From Zygnema cylindricum (lineage: Eukaryota; Streptophyta; Zygnematophyceae; Zygnematales; Zygnemataceae): DNA of 64,000 nt. The stretch covers positions 62,001-126,000 of the forward strand of contig JBBHKE010003114.1 of the NCBI GenBank assembly GCA_037447655.1. The letters are read 5' to 3'. This document shows, piece by piece, positions 11,801 through 23,200 of this stretch (the stretch's first letter is position 1; every line of letters begins with the position of its first letter). A model generated the notes under the pieces. That model did not search any database, had not been told where the DNA came from, and saw only the letters and a program-made list of their open reading frames with translations. The translations under genes were made by a program, and so were the position numbers.

Positions 11801-13913
11801 AGGATGATACATGAGTACAGTCTTCACAGCCAAAAACAACACAGTAAAGGTCTGATAAAGCTATGTAAACAGAAAAGTTAAACTATGTGACCTGAAAAGT
11901 TAAACTGACTGCGTAATGGCAGCCCACCATCACAGATGATGTCATGGGTGATACAATTTGACGGTGATGTAACACATGTTCCCAAAGAAAAACATTGAGA
12001 TGATGAGGCTTTGCCTTAGGCGTTGATCAGATTCACATAATTCCATTCCTCAAATCCATCTTTCACATCCCTCTCCTCCACTTTACTATTTCCACCTTGG
12101 ATTGCCAATCACTCTCATTAATCCATCCATGAAAAGGGAAAAGTAAACTGGCTCTTTAGCCAAAAAATGCATGCCGCAAAATATGATTTAAATATGTGCA
12201 AATCTTGCAATTCACCCGAAGGAGTGGACCAGGTTATTCCAAACTAATCCTGTGTAAAAGTACTTATAAGGAAATTAAGTAGATTGCCTCACTGATGGCA
12301 AATGAACATGAATACCGCTCAAATATTTCAAATATTACTACTGTAATAAATCCTTGCATAGCCGCTCATCACATTTAACAGACTAGAGATATGATGCATC
12401 CACACCTGTCGCATGATATGCAAACGTTTTGCATAAATGTTGGGGAGAGAGGAAAAAGAGAGCTAAGATATAAAAAAAAAAAAGTACAGCGATAACTATT
12501 TGAATTTTGCCATTATAAGCTCCACGAAAAAATGTCTCTTGATTTCATGCTTCAGTAAAGGAGCACGGTTGACCATAATTCAAACCAACTATCACGGCCC
12601 CATTGTTCAACCCTAGAAATACAGCAGATGTCTGCGTAGACCAGTTATGTACATGAAATAGTGCAAACTATACTTTCTCCTTCTCCACACTAAATACTCA
12701 CCAGATTAGTGATGGGATGTGGTGGAACGATATGTGAAGACACGTTGCGAAAATTAAAAATCGCATGGAACATTTAAACGTTAGTCATTAACCCAACCTA
12801 CTGCAAAAGTTGAACTACAAATAACATTCAAAGGCTTGAAAATATACGCACTTCTTTGAATTAGCTGCTTGCTTTCTTTATGTGGCAGCCAACCAAATAC
12901 CCCTAGCATTGCAGATCAGACATGCATAGGTTATTAAAAAATCAATTAAGAGTAAAAGTTTATATGCATTGTTTGAACAAAGGTCGCATGAACAAAATCT
13001 GAACCGAAGCAACATCTTCCTTGGCATGAATAAGTCCTCTTTCGAAGGACAAAGGCGACCAATAATAGTATGGATCATACTAAATTATAGTTGCTGTTAT
13101 TTCTGAGAGCTACAGACAACCTTTTGTAGACCGTGGAAATAATGAATACGAAAATAGGCAGACAAATATAGCTTGCATCGGCAGTTTAGATTTCCATGAA
13201 ACGTAATCATTTCCAGTTAATACTACTACTGCGTCCTTACTTATTACAGCGAATGATATAGAGGATTTTTTGTGGAGTGTTGAGGCCAGAGGACTTACTT
13301 TGGATGCTGCATCAAACTGGCCACGAACAAATCGAAGCACGATACAGCTCTTGCCGACTCCAGAATCGCCTAACAGAACAAGCTGCAATACAGATGGTAC
13401 ATCACGAACCAAAAAGCATAATCAGCAAGACTACGTCGAACATCACATACCATCAGACGACTACAAATACAGTACTTCAAAACATAAATTTGCAAAATGC
13501 ATTGAACATCACAAGGAGGAGAGATGCAAAATGAAGAGTCAATAAATATATTGAACTAAAATCTGTCAAAAAGATAATGATCGAGTGCTCAGATCTTACC
13601 TTCACTCGGATGTTTTTAACATCCTGCCCTGAACTTGTCTCTTTTCCCAAGCCTCTGATTTTTGAAGAGCGCTCATTGGCTGCCAGGAGTCAAACAGCAA
13701 TCTCAGATCAGCATTTGTGTCTACGGTGGAAACCAACAGCAATAGAGGGTTTCGAAGCACAGCTTCAAACTCCCATAACAAGAGAGGAACAAATCCTGCT
13801 AAGATTTTTTTTTTTAACAACAGAAATTCCTGAACTCTTTCCTGAAAATCCTAAAACATCTTTGCTTAACATAATAAATGGAATGCACCTGGGACACTTT
13901 GTGCGCAGCCCAT
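8858..13913 (-). CDS. ARA6: Rab GTPase ARA6 / RABF1
   Basis: Plant-specific Rab5-type small GTPase, which in the known family acts on multivesicular endosomes and at the plasma membrane. Eight coding exons: 13913-13889, 13679-13600, 13382-13299, 11679-11585, 10658-10553, 10062-9973, 9371-9285, 8914-8858. They total 624 nt (207 residues plus stop), all GT-AG with consistent phases. The start MGCAQSVP carries Gly2 for myristoylation and Cys3 for palmitoylation, the hallmark of ARA6. The core follows as [19 protein letters not shown] (P-loop), VTVGASF (switch I), [25 protein letters not shown] and ETSAK. The C terminus [15 protein letters not shown] has no cysteine, so it is not prenylated, again as in ARA6. 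The alternative start at 13412 ([10 protein letters not shown]) reads through an intron and is rejected. The family assignment is firm. Confidence 0.96.
8950..9235. repeat. Long purine-rich tract in ARA6 intron 7
   Basis: Plus strand is almost pure purine for about 285 bp: GGAGAG-type repeats, then (GGAA)n from about 9150 to 9230. It lies within the last ARA6 intron, so the transcript carries a pyrimidine tract upstream of the final acceptor. Poly-Pro/Ser or poly-Lys/Glu frames here are artefacts. Confidence 0.9.
10118..10152. repeat. AT/GT microsatellite in ARA6 intron 5
   Basis: Alternating ATATATATGTGTGTATATATATAT-type tract in the intron between exons 5 and 6. A second purine-rich tract (GAGAGGGAGAG) lies in the same intron at about 10384-10540. 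Confidence 0.8.
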
Positions 13914-15239
13914 CGATGGGCAGAACGCTCTGCGAATAGAAAAACAGGCGTCAAGAGAGAAAAGATAAACCAACCGACCGATTGTGACGAGGAAATAAAC
14001 AATACTAGAGGTTGACTTGTTATCCCTCCGCCATAGTTCATGTGCGATTTCACTAACGTATACGCGGTTTAAAGTGCGAACTGTACTATACTGTTAAGGT
14101 ACGCGTTGAGTGCGCATGGGGTAAAAACTAAAAATCCATACGTCCAGCTCGCACGAATTTTCTATGTGGTTGGTCATGTAGCATCACACCGGCATTAAAT
14201 CTGTTTAGGGTGGACGGATCATGGAGGGGCGAATCGGACCGAACACGACATACTTGTCACCAGATTTTGTCTGCAAATAGTTAAAATAAAGGTCTTCTCA
14301 TACTAAAGTCTTTTGTTGGCACTTCGAGTTCTAGCCGGTCCCGCTAGATTCGGCGGCATTTAATATTCTGGTTTTCCGACCATTTCTCTCCCGAATTGCG
14401 ACCAAAATTTGCGTAAGGGTACTCAACAAAAAAAAAAAAAAAAAAAAACACCTCTCTTTAAATAACGAACTAATTGAGTCCATTCGCTCTAAGCACATCA
14501 ATCTTATCTACAAATTAAAGTTGATTACGCCTTCCATTTTTCTTTTCAACCACTTTGCTCAATTGGCCAAAAACATCACGATAGAATTTCACAATCACAA
14601 CCACACATATTAAAGCAATAAAATTTGGCAAGGCAACAAGGTTTAGCAACTTTAATTGGTGAGTGGACACCTTTGAGGGAATCTTTGATCTTCCACAACG
14701 CATGCGGCACATAAAAAGACGTGATGGTAACACAATAAAGTGGATTAACAAATCACAAAGAAACAGCATCTAAATGGTTTCCTAAATATATATTACACAA
14801 TCAATTTATGGCTTTTCCCAACAAATGTGGGCAAGCGTGATACAGACATTATATGCAGGCGATTTTATAAAATTATTGTTGTTTTTTTCTCTTTTTTTAA
14901 CCTTTTACTTCACCGTGGCCACTAAAGTGCCACGAGGAACAACATCCCCATCCTCATCTTATGTAACGCGTTTTTAATCGCATACCACCATCCCAAACTC
15001 GTCTCACCTCCGGAGTCATCCCTTAAATTGACTATAATCCGACCCAACCCTTTTGACAAGCACACTCTACTTATAAGTCAATCGGTGTGCAACCTTTTTC
15101 TCTTTATATGTATACCTCATACATGTCTCTTTCAATGTAAAGATAAATCCAACAGTTTATTATCCTTAACTAAATCCTTGACTTTCATCAATCACTATAG
15201 GTCATCCATTCAAACTCTCAACCACGGTTGAGTTCAAAC
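13914..15239. other. Intergenic, ARA6 upstream region
   Basis: Expected to hold the ARA6 promoter and 5' UTR. I see no further gene. A poly-A run of about 19 bases lies near 14430-14448. A minus-strand frame at 14515-14769 shows no recognisable motif. Confidence 0.5.
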
Positions 15240-15600
15240 TGTTCTTCTACAACACCTGCATTCTAAGTGATTTGTCCTAACTACGTCTAAACATTTTGTT
15301 ATAAGTGCTAACCTAGTCGAAGCTCCATAGTGCTTTCCCTACAACGTCTAAACATTTTGTTATAAGTGCTAACCTAGTCGAAGCTCCATAGTGCTTTCCC
15401 TGTCCAAAATCATCCCAACAATTGCGTTCCAACGGTTGCGTTCCAATTGCGTTCCAATTCCACAGATGTCTGGTAAATCCTGCACCCTGTTTACAATATT
15501 CTCATATTCATTTGGGAGTTTCATAATCGGTGTGTTGACTTTTTGGTTTTATGTTTTTGTTTTCTCTGTGTTGGAATTCGTAATTCCACTATACTATTGA
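15240..15600 (-). pseudogene. Antisense Copia gag remnant
   Basis: The reverse complement matches the Gag segment that reads KLPDEYENI...LVRESTLELRRG in the better-kept gag at 34508-35335: compare GAAGCTCCATAGTGCTTTC here with GAAGCTCCAAAGTGCTTTC there. It is heavily decayed, with a small local repeat of GCGTTCCAA near 15422-15460. It sits directly left of the oppositely oriented element E1. Confidence 0.7.
15283..15404. repeat. 61-bp tandem duplication
   Basis: Two nearly identical 61-bp units, 15283-15343 and 15344-15404, both starting ACGTCTAAACATTTTGTTAT. The duplication lies in the antisense gag remnant; the high identity suggests a recent event. Confidence 0.9.
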
Positions 15601-15857
15601 ATCACTTTTTCGTACGATACTTCTAAGTCCTAGAACACTAAGTCTTAAGTGTACCACTTTATTTAGTGTTCCTGTACTTGTTTGTACATAATGATGTTGC
15701 GTAGAAAGATTCCCACTAAAACATTTAGAATCTTTCTACCTAGCTGTAACTCCACTTCTACATGTACCTTGATTAGTCATAGTTCCACTTATTAGATGTA
15801 CCTAAATTAGTTGTACCTTCCTTATTTTTACCTCCACTTAGTGTAGTGCGTCGTACA

Positions 15858-15886
15858 CGCTTGAGTTCATCTATAAAACTCAAGCG
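15858..15886. repeat. Hairpin in E1 leader
   Basis: Perfect 10-bp inverted repeat CGCTTGAGTT / AACTCAAGCG around a 9-nt loop that contains TATAA, about 160 bp before the E1 primer site. Confidence 0.85.
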
Positions 15887-16027
15887 TCTCACAATGTCTA
15901 TTCCTTCAAATCTTTTAAACATTTTGAACTTAAGTTCACGACAGTCTTTTTTGTCCTTGCTGTCCTTTTATTTCTTTTACTTTGTACCATTGTTTTTGTT
16001 CTGTACCTTTAAATCATTTCCTTTGTT

Positions 16028-16630
16028 ATGGCCGCTAATTTATTAGGTTATGGGCCCACGGCTTCGGCCGTGTCAAACTCGGTACATAAATTTAAATGTC
16101 AGGATTTTTACAACTGGAAATTTCTCATCCAGCATTTATTTAGTTTGAAAAATTATGGGGCCACGTCATAGGAGATGTCATCAGTCCAGTTTTGCCAGAC
16201 GAGGATGACGATGATTTTGCGGCCGCCCAGATTGCAATCATTGCGTGGAAAGAAAAGGACTCTATTGCTTTGTCTAGTCTCATTTTGTCGCTGGATGGTA
16301 CAATTGCGAATCTTGTACGAAGTGCCACAACCGCAAATGAAGTGTGGCGACTTTTATGCGCCGCGTATGAAACCAACACGTGGCCACATCGTTTGGCCCT
16401 TCAACACGAATTCATTCTTCTTCAAAAGGATAAGTACGAAGATATGTTGTCTTTCATACAAAAAGTACAATCATACGCTGGTCGTTTGAAATGCATTAAT
16501 TATCTTGTTACTCATGAAGATCTCAATAGCTTGATTTTGGTAGGATTGCCGCCCAGTTTTCTTTTGTTGGTACAGTTGACAAAAATGTCAACTCCGAATA
16601 GCTCCGAACCACTCATTCTGAAAAATGTTT
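16028..16630 (+). pseudogene. E1 gag remnant
   Basis: The first ATG (16028) lies upstream of the primer site, and the frame runs through it (MAANLLGYGPTASAV...). A one-base shift near 16158 breaks the frame just after FSLKNYG; the correct frame resumes as HVIGDVISPVLPDEDDDD. Conserved Copia Gag features follow: AWKEKDSIALSSLILSLDG, ANEVWRLLCAAYE, LVGLPPSF. The zinc knuckle is deleted. Confidence 0.8.
16046..16059 (+). promoter_or_regulatory. Half-tRNA-iMet primer-binding site (E1)
   Basis: GGTTATGGGCCCAC, complementary to the anticodon stem-loop of initiator tRNA-Met. It is the same site as in the other Copia elements here (27508, 28214, 40963). Known precedents are Drosophila copia and yeast Ty5. 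Confidence 0.85.
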
Positions 16631-18246
16631 ATTATGTACCCAAACTCAAAAAAAACCTTTTATGCGTAGGTACGGCGCTGCGAAATGGTAGTTTAGGAGT
16701 CATTTCGGAGAACGAAGTAATTTTTTTCTCGTCAAACCACTCTTCCCTTGGAAAAGGGATTAAATGTGGCAATCTCTATGTTTTAAAATCCTTTAGAGAT
16801 TTAGCACTTGCAAATGTAGAAACTTTATCTTCCTCGTGTTGTTTTCATAAATGGCATTTACGATATGGCCATTTAAATAGACAAAGTTTAGCATCTATTA
16901 GTAAAGGCCTTGTTTTAGGCTTAGATTCTTTTGATGCTAAAAATTTAGATTTTTTCAACGGATGTATTATTGGAAAGATGCCTCGATTACCTTTTCCAAA
17001 AAGCTATTCTAAATCAAATTCTCCTTTTGATATTATTTCTAGTGATGTATGTGGACCAATGAGAATACCGAGTTTGAGTGGTTTTGTGTATTTCACTACC
17101 TTTATCGATGATTATTCATGATTCACTCATGTATATCTCATGAAAAATAAGTCTAAAACTTTTACTCATTTCAAGCATTTTAAGTCCCTCGTCGAAAATC
17201 AATTCTCCTCCCGTATAAAAATGTTAAGAAGCGATAACGGGGGGGAATATTTGTCGCATGAATTTTTTGAATTCTTAGCATCATGTGGCATAATTCATGA
17301 ATTAACTGCTCCACATACACCTCAACAAAATGGGGATGCCGAAAGACTCAATCGAACCCTTGCCGATATGGCTCGATCCATGATGCATTTTGCCTCCTTA
17401 CCTCAATATTTTTGGGCCGAAGCAGTACTCACGGCTTGTTATGTCCGTAATAGGTCACTCATATCGGCTCTCAAAAACAAAACCCTTTTTGAGGCATGGC
17501 ATAAAAAAAGGCCAAATGTATCTCACTTCCGCATTTTTGGAAGTGAAGCCTATTACAAAAATCTTACAAATACTGATGGAAAATGGGGTGCAAAGGCCAT
17601 TAAAGAAATATTTGTAGGGTACGCTTCCCACTCAAAGGCGTACCGCATATACTGTCTTAAAACGCATCGTATTATCATTTTACGTGACGTCATTTTTAAC
17701 GAGGACCCCCTTATTCGCCGCCTCGTACCAAATCTACCTATCACACCTCTAACCATTGATTTTTCTACGAATTCATTATTCGTTGATTCTCTAAATCCTC
17801 TTTTGTCCCCTTCTAACAATCCAACGTCTACAATGACAATATCAGAAAACCTGGTTTTTACAGATTTTGGCAGATTGGAAAAATCTTCGACGGTGGAACC
17901 GGCTGCAAAATCCGCGTCCACTTCCCGGACGCAAATCGTTGTGACCGACAATTCAACAGCCGCTTCACGTGACCAGCTGTCTACGGTAACGAATCTTGAC
18001 GAAATCAATTTAGATGCACCGACAAATCAAGTTGGAACTTCGCCTCAGGACGAAAACTCACGCCCGCCGAACGAAACACAATTGTCGTCATTAATGCCGA
18101 CGGACCAAGTACGGCCTACTTCAACTTTTATTCCAACGAATCTGATGAACCCATTTGCGCAATCGTCCACAACAAATCTTCTGACCAATTTGCCAACTCA
18201 GCAAGTTGTACGGCGGAGTATTCAAAAAAAAAAAACAGAAGCATAA
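16620..18246 (+). pseudogene. E1 integrase region
   Basis: Pre-integrase WHLRYGHLNR...GCIIGKMPRLPF, then the catalytic core with all three acidic residues visible: the Asp in SSDVCGPM, the Asp in RSDNGGEY and the Glu in QNGDAERLNRT. A TGA at 17119-17121 sits where relatives have Arg (DDYS-stop-FTHVY), consistent with a CGA to TGA change. One expected zinc-finger Cys is Phe (FFNGC). The C-terminal linker is Ser/Thr-rich and ends in an A-rich run at 18225-18245, with no reverse transcriptase after it. Confidence 0.88.
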
Positions 18247-18250
18247 AGAC

Positions 18251-18940
18251 AAAAAACGGGTTACGATCCCGAGTGCGGTGTTTTCAATTTAAGGTTTAGG
18301 GTTTCTCCTTATAATTTTTTCCTTTTTTTTTCCATCAATGGACGAAATCTTTGTGGGCCTCACGTATTTGTGGACCTTTGGCAAGGTAATCTTAAGTTCC
18401 TATGGCCACTCTTAAATAAAAAACGTCGTTCTCTCTTTTCGCATCATCTCCCACTTATCTACGTGTACGGACCATCTTCTCAAGGTTATCCCACCCCTCC
18501 AAATTACCTCCTCCACACCCCACCACTGCACCCTCACCCTAACCTTTTCACTCAAACGCTCTACCTACTTTTTTACCCTAGCCACAATCGGGGGAGAACC
18601 ATACTCCACCATCACCTATACCGCGATATTCCCCTCCCCATTGTCGAAAGCAACATTAAGCCTAATCTTTCACCCTCTTTTTAGACCCTCGTCTTCCTCC
18701 CACCCCATCTGAGATTAATTCAACCCCTCCTCTAACCACCCGACCTATAAGTTCCCCCCATGTACAAATTTCGCTGTCTCATCCCCCTCACCAAAAGATC
18801 ATAACTCCCTCTTAAGTTTTTATTTTTGTGGCCCCACTGTCGTGCAATTCTGTATCCCCCATTGGACTACAAAATTAAGAAGCTGCAATTGTGTGTCACA
18901 AATTGGATTACACAATTTAAGAAACCTCTCGATAAATTTC
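18251..18940. other. Unassigned, C-rich sequence
   Basis: Contains a CCCTAAAC-like patch and C-rich stretches (18490-18800), but no gene or clear element homology that I can see. Confidence 0.4.
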
Positions 18941-19210
18941 TTTAACTAGGACCAATGCTAACCAAAAAGGCAAATAGACAATCTAACTGCACCCCGGTGC
19001 ACTCTACACTCCATTGAGTGAAGAGCACGAAGAATCAGTGAAAATGCCCAACCAGGGGATTAATTATCAAGTGGCAAAGATGCCAATATTTATAAAAGCT
19101 CATTGAGAGAGAGGCGGCTACCTCCTCAATCCTCTAAGTCCTAAACCCCTCTCATAACCCCTACCTACTGATGTATGAATAAATCAGAAAACTGTACAGC
19201 ACAGAAAGAT
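18941..19210 (-). mobile_element. Antisense Copia LTR fragment
   Basis: Matches the start-site region of other antisense LTRs (for example 60600-60780): a GAATCAGTGAAAATGC-type motif, a decayed TATA-like segment, CTAAGTCCTAAACCCCTCTC and a GTACAGCACAGAAAG tail. It is truncated on both sides. Confidence 0.65.
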
Positions 19211-19219
19211 GTTGTTTTG

Positions 19220-19445
19220 GAAACCTTGAGTTCTCTCTATAACTTGCTGCTATGCGCCATGCTGCGCTAAGTTTAACATCGCAGCTAGAAACCTTGAGCA
19301 CTCTACACTTGTTGCTGTGCTGCTATGCTGCTCTGATTTGACACCGCAGCTGCGCTGCTCTAATATCACAGCTGCGCTGACAGATCATAGCAGTCATAGC
19401 AGTCGTAGCAAAGTCATAGCAGCTATAGCAGTCTGCGCAAGAAAG
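19220..19445. repeat. GCAGC/TAGC degenerate repeat
   Basis: Short interspersed units built from GCTGCTATGC and CATAGCAG words, inverted part-way. The same words recur at 20205-20340, 24120-24260, 58890-58950 and 59405-59530, mostly around Gypsy-related sequence. Confidence 0.75.
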
Positions 19446-19519
19446 GTGTTTTGAATATGGGTCAGTTTGTGTGAAGATAAATTGACGAGGACATGATTTA
19501 GTGAGTATGTAAACTCGAA

Positions 19520-20335
19520 AGGGAGTACACAGATTTGGTGCATTCCACGCACACGTGTCCAAACAAGACAAGGGCAGTTAAAGAGTGGCTGCAGCCGGCA
19601 AATATTACAGAGTTACGGAGCTTTCTAGGACTATGCTCCTATTATCGACGTTTTGTCGAAGGTTTCGCAAAAATCGCTGCACCGCTCACGGAATTGCTCT
19701 AGAATGACGTGCCCTATGATTGGAAAGCGGCACAAGGGGCAACCTTTAACACGCTAAAGGAGCGGTTGGTTACTGCCCCTGTGTTAGCTGTTCCCGACCC
19801 GGACTTACCTTGGACGATAATTACCGACGCTAGCGATACGGCTATTGGAGCAATAATTATGCAAGATCAACGGAAAGGCTTTCAACCCATCGCCTACGAC
19901 AGTCGAAAACTAAAGGCAGCAGAGCTGAACTGGGCCACCCATGAGAAGGAGACAATAGCTATCATCAATGCGTTGGAGGTTTGGAAGTGTTTTGTTCAGG
20001 GGAAACGGATCACGATTATCACGGATCACCACGCCTTACAATATCTCCAAACCCAGCCGAAGTTGTCCAAGAAACAAGTGCGCTGGATGACGTTTCTACA
20101 GACTTTCGGTCCGGAACTTGTTATAGAATATAAGCCGGGCAAAACGAACCCGGCGGATGAGCTGTCAAGAAGACCCGAAGTCGCTGCGCAGGTAGCGGAG
20201 AAACGACCGCAAACATCGCAGCATGGGAGCGTAAGGTCTGTGAAAGAGAACACCGCAGCGCTACTGCAGCGCAGCCACCGCAGCGCAACATGGTTACGAT
20301 GCCGACAGAGGATCGCAGCACCACCGCTGCGCTGA
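19520..20335 (+). pseudogene. Ty3/Gypsy reverse transcriptase C-end and RNase H
   Basis: Reads [20 protein letters not shown], then [11 protein letters not shown] (the end of the reverse transcriptase). After a TAG at about 19700 comes the RNase H domain: TIITDASDTAIGAII, THEKETIAIINALEVWK and ITDHHALQYL, then LVIEYKPGKTNPADELSRRP. Order and motifs are typical of Ty3/Gypsy. The upstream reverse transcriptase core and the downstream integrase are absent. The last 45 codons run into the GCAGC repeat. Confidence 0.92.
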
Positions 20336-20580
20336 CAAGAAAGCGCAACGGCGCAATTGTGTTTCACTATGTGGGTAACGAAGAACCCTTGGTTTCGCCG
20401 CAGCAACGCAGTTTAGTAAATGATGGACGTTGCGATACCCTCGCACGCTGCGAGGCTTCGCAAGTCCAAAAGTGAAACCCTCAACCCCTGTGAATAAAGA
20501 GGCCATCCGTCCTCGCGACCAACCTAGTCTCGGATGGTTCGAAATTGCTTCTCTATGCACAGTCAGTTAACCTTCGCTTC
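20336..20580. other. Gypsy-associated leader or LTR end
   Basis: Sits between RNase H and a Gag-like frame. It contains GTGAATAAAGAGG (about 20491), similar in position and wording to AATAAAGAGCAACC at about 24445, so it may be the R/U5 end of a Gypsy LTR. Borders are not resolved. Confidence 0.35.
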
Positions 20581-20594
20581 TGGAATTTCTGGAA

Positions 20595-21194
20595 ATGTCT
20601 TGTTCAACAGTGTCTATAGCGTCGTCCTCCTCTCCACCACCGAAAATGAGGAGACTTGTACGAGTGGGACAAGGAGATGCGAACCGTCCCGAGAGATTGT
20701 TAAGGGCGACTAAGGCCATGGTGGAAGCAAGCAAGCGAAGAGAAGTGGAAGTGGAGCCGAAACCTAAGGAAACCGTAAGTAGCCAGGTAGGACCGGCAGA
20801 GACCAATGGAGGGGAGGGGTCAGAAAACTCACAAGACCCCGAATACACCCCAACCCGGGAAGGGGATCAGGAATATAGGGAAGATCATGAGCTATCGGAG
20901 GCGGAGGAACCAGAACGAGAACTAAAGCCTCCCCCAATTGAGGAACGCGCCTCAGATCTAGAGGTGATGCAGGACCCAAATAAGGAGAGTACAGCGGACG
21001 AACAGTCGTGTGAAAGCGCGGAAAAGAAGGCGCAGGCACAATACAACAGTGGCGACGATGTGTTCCTCCTGCGAGAGAACCGAAGAGATCCGGAGGAAGA
21101 AAGTGAACAAGGAGAGGAAATTCCCGACTACCTCTTCCCACTACCGGTCGACACCCAACATCCGGACCTCGCCTTCAGCTTCGCAAAAAGGTTT
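20595..21194 (+). pseudogene. Gypsy-associated acidic Gag-like ORF, N-terminal part
   Basis: About 200 codons rich in Glu, Lys, Pro and Ser. It begins MSCSTVSIASSSSPPPKMRR; its C-terminal 70 codons (SGDDVFLLREN...LAFSF) are repeated at 23201-23345, where the same frame goes on into a longer protein. A Gag or pre-Gag role is inferred from position only. The frame is cut at about 21195 by foreign Copia gag sequence. Confidence 0.65.
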
Positions 21195-21195
21195 T
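20963..21195. repeat. Duplicated block A-B, first copy
   Basis: Block A (20963-21043) recurs at 21761-21843 and block B (21050-21195) at 23201-23346, each with about 93-96 percent visible identity. The two copies flank a Copia gag piece, and the second copy is itself split by a solo LTR. Confidence 0.9.
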
Positions 21196-21203
21196 AGACT
21201 CAT

Positions 21204-21758
21204 GGTCTGAGAGACAAAGAGTGAACACATTAATGATGAAACTACCTGAAGAGTATGAGAATATCATTAACCAATTGCATGACATAGTAGATAGCAATTG
21301 GAATTGGGATGACACTGTAGGAATGATTTTAGTGAAAGAAAGCACCATAGAGCTTAGGAGAGGGAGTCCAAGTGTTCAAGCATTGTCTGCAGGAGCTGAT
21401 TGGCGGAAGAGTAATGAGGAGAGAGGGAAATATCCCTATCGAAACTTTGGTGGAAGAGGACAAGGAGGTGGCAAATTTGATAGACAGGTGAGAGGAACTT
21501 CTCGAGGAGGATTATGTCACTTCTACAAGAAACCGGGACACTATATGGCAGATTGTGTCAGACTTCCACATCTTCGACTGAAAGATGGTCAAGGAACCTC
21601 AAAGGACGGAGGAAAGAAAAAGGCTTTCTTGACTCAAGTTCTTGATGAGGAAGTGGAAGAAAAAACTGAACCTGAAGAGGAGCTTGAGGAGCTTCTCCTT
21701 AATCCGAAAAACACTGAAAAGCATGTCGACATTCCACGGAGACAAAAGTGTGCTTTAA
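21204..21758 (+). pseudogene. Copia gag fragment inside Gypsy ORF
   Basis: C-terminal half of a Copia Gag: VNTLMMKLPEEYENI, MILVKESTIELRRG, the zinc knuckle region CHFYKKPGHYMADC and an acidic tail ending VDIPRRQKCALK. The second knuckle Cys is Tyr, so the CCHC motif is broken. The frame passes without a stop into Gypsy block A at 21761, giving one continuous chimeric reading frame. Confidence 0.88.
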
Positions 21759-21760
21759 AA

Positions 21761-21843
21761 GTGATGCGGGACTCAAATAAGGAGAGTACCGCGGACGAGC
21801 AGTCGTCTGAAAGCGCGGAAAAGAAGGCGGAGGCACAATACCC
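21761..21843. repeat. Duplicated block A, second copy
   Basis: Second copy of the 20963-21043 block. Its last five bases, TACCC, are the left target-site duplication of the adjacent solo LTR. Confidence 0.9.
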
Positions 21844-23191
21844 TGTTGATATTTGTGTATTTTCTAGGTCTGTATTAGGATAGAAAAAGAGTTGAGGCGG
21901 TCTGCCTCTAACTCCCCTTCATAAGCCCCCACACTTGTTGTAGTCACTGAAGGCTAGAAAGGGAGCTAGAGCCATGGCTACCTACACTCTCTAGAGAAGA
22001 CAGGGGGTGGATTAGGTAGATTTACCAAAACATACATGACGGACCGAGGAATTGATTCTGGTACCTGGCGTCTGTCAAACCTCTGTAGCCCTCAGCTTTA
22101 ACAATTAAGTCTAGAACTAGTGTTAGGATACATTACGATTGATAAATATCTAAATAGTTACACGTAGATTAAAATTCGTTTAACAGGAAATAGATACTAA
22201 GTACATAGATACAGTTTAACTTAGTACGGCGTACCATACGGTGACGGAATGGATACCGGGCATTTGTTTTGCTATCGAAACAAATATCGCGCACCAATTT
22301 TCGACGGCTAAAATTGAATGCCGGTTTAAATCGGACGGCCGCGATAAATGCCGAGATCGCAAAACACGTTTTTTGGCGTTTGCGGACGTCACCACTCTGA
22401 ATGACACGTGGCGACATTATACAGGTTGCGGAATCTCCGGAAAGCAACATAACAAATCCGGATGTGACAAATGTCACATTATAACATCATCGTACAATGA
22501 CCATACATAAAGTACTCCGGCACTTGTACTTTTTGTACGGTACGTTTTTTGACGTGGCATGACCTGGCACCACGTGGAGGGATAAGATTTGGAAGCAGGA
22601 ATTCTGGCGATTATAAGAGCAAATCCCGATGGGACATGTGTTGACCTTTTTAGCCATGTCGTACGATGGCTGTACGAAAGGTACACCGGCACCCGTACCT
22701 TTATGTACTATACAGTAATTTGATTGGTCCGTACCTCAGTACTAGAGGGTTTAGAGAGGAGTTTAGGACTTAGAATATTTGTGGTAGGTAGCTGCCTCTC
22801 CTAGAGAGCACCTTGTATAAATGGCAAACTTTGGCCAACCATAACTATCAACTCAGTTGACCAAATTAAGTGATTATTTTTGCTGCGAACTCAGAGGAGT
22901 CCAAGCTACACAAGGGTGTAGTCGGTCAGAGTCTTTGCCTGCGTGGGTGGCTGCATTTCTTAGGGAAAGTCAAAGTGGGTGAATGTGTCCAAATCTAATA
23001 TTCTAACTTTGCATTCTGTGGTGGAACTGAGCACACAGAAAGTGTTATTTCACAGGGGTGAAGCTATATTGGGGTTGTGATTGTCAAGGGGTCAGTCATT
23101 TGGGTTTATATCAAGTTGGAGTCAGCACTATCTAGATTAGTTTCCTTTGGACCTGCGAATTCTGTGTGGCAATGGAGCCGATAGAATTTCA
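21844..23191 (+). mobile_element. Copia solo LTR, type C, TSD TACCC
   Basis: 1348 bp, TGTTGATATTTG...TAGAATTTCA, flanked by the 5-bp direct repeat TACCC (21839-21843 and 23192-23196). It contains the features of the group: CATGG/TACC region, antisense tRNA-like module (about 22030-22115), dyad TTTGTTTTGCTATCGAAAC, GTAC cluster (22480-22745), TATAAAT near 22815 and the GACTC-type motif near 22888. The LTR tail holds ATGGAGCCG. No internal region is present, so it is a solo LTR left by LTR-LTR recombination. Confidence 0.93.
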
Positions 23192-23200
23192 TACCCCAGT

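Larger units (their letters stand above)
15610..18250 (+). mobile_element. Copia element E1, 3'-truncated
   Basis: Sense-strand Ty1/Copia element: putative 5' LTR ending just before 16046, half-tRNA primer site, gag, a short protease/pre-integrase piece and integrase. The zinc knuckle and protease active site are missing: Gag text ending LVGLPPSFLLLVQL is followed almost at once by pre-integrase text LKNVYYVPKLKKNLLCVG. Reverse transcriptase, RNase H and the 3' LTR are absent. It is a different lineage from the elements to its right. The LTR start is not resolved. Confidence 0.75.

Noticed and set aside
13110-13412. ATG at 13412 as the ARA6 start
   Set aside because: The first ten codons are intron sequence before the acceptor at 13384-13383; the upstream exons restore MGC and the KNIRVK text.
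14515-14769. 84-codon minus-strand frame
   Set aside because: No conserved motif and no supporting context.
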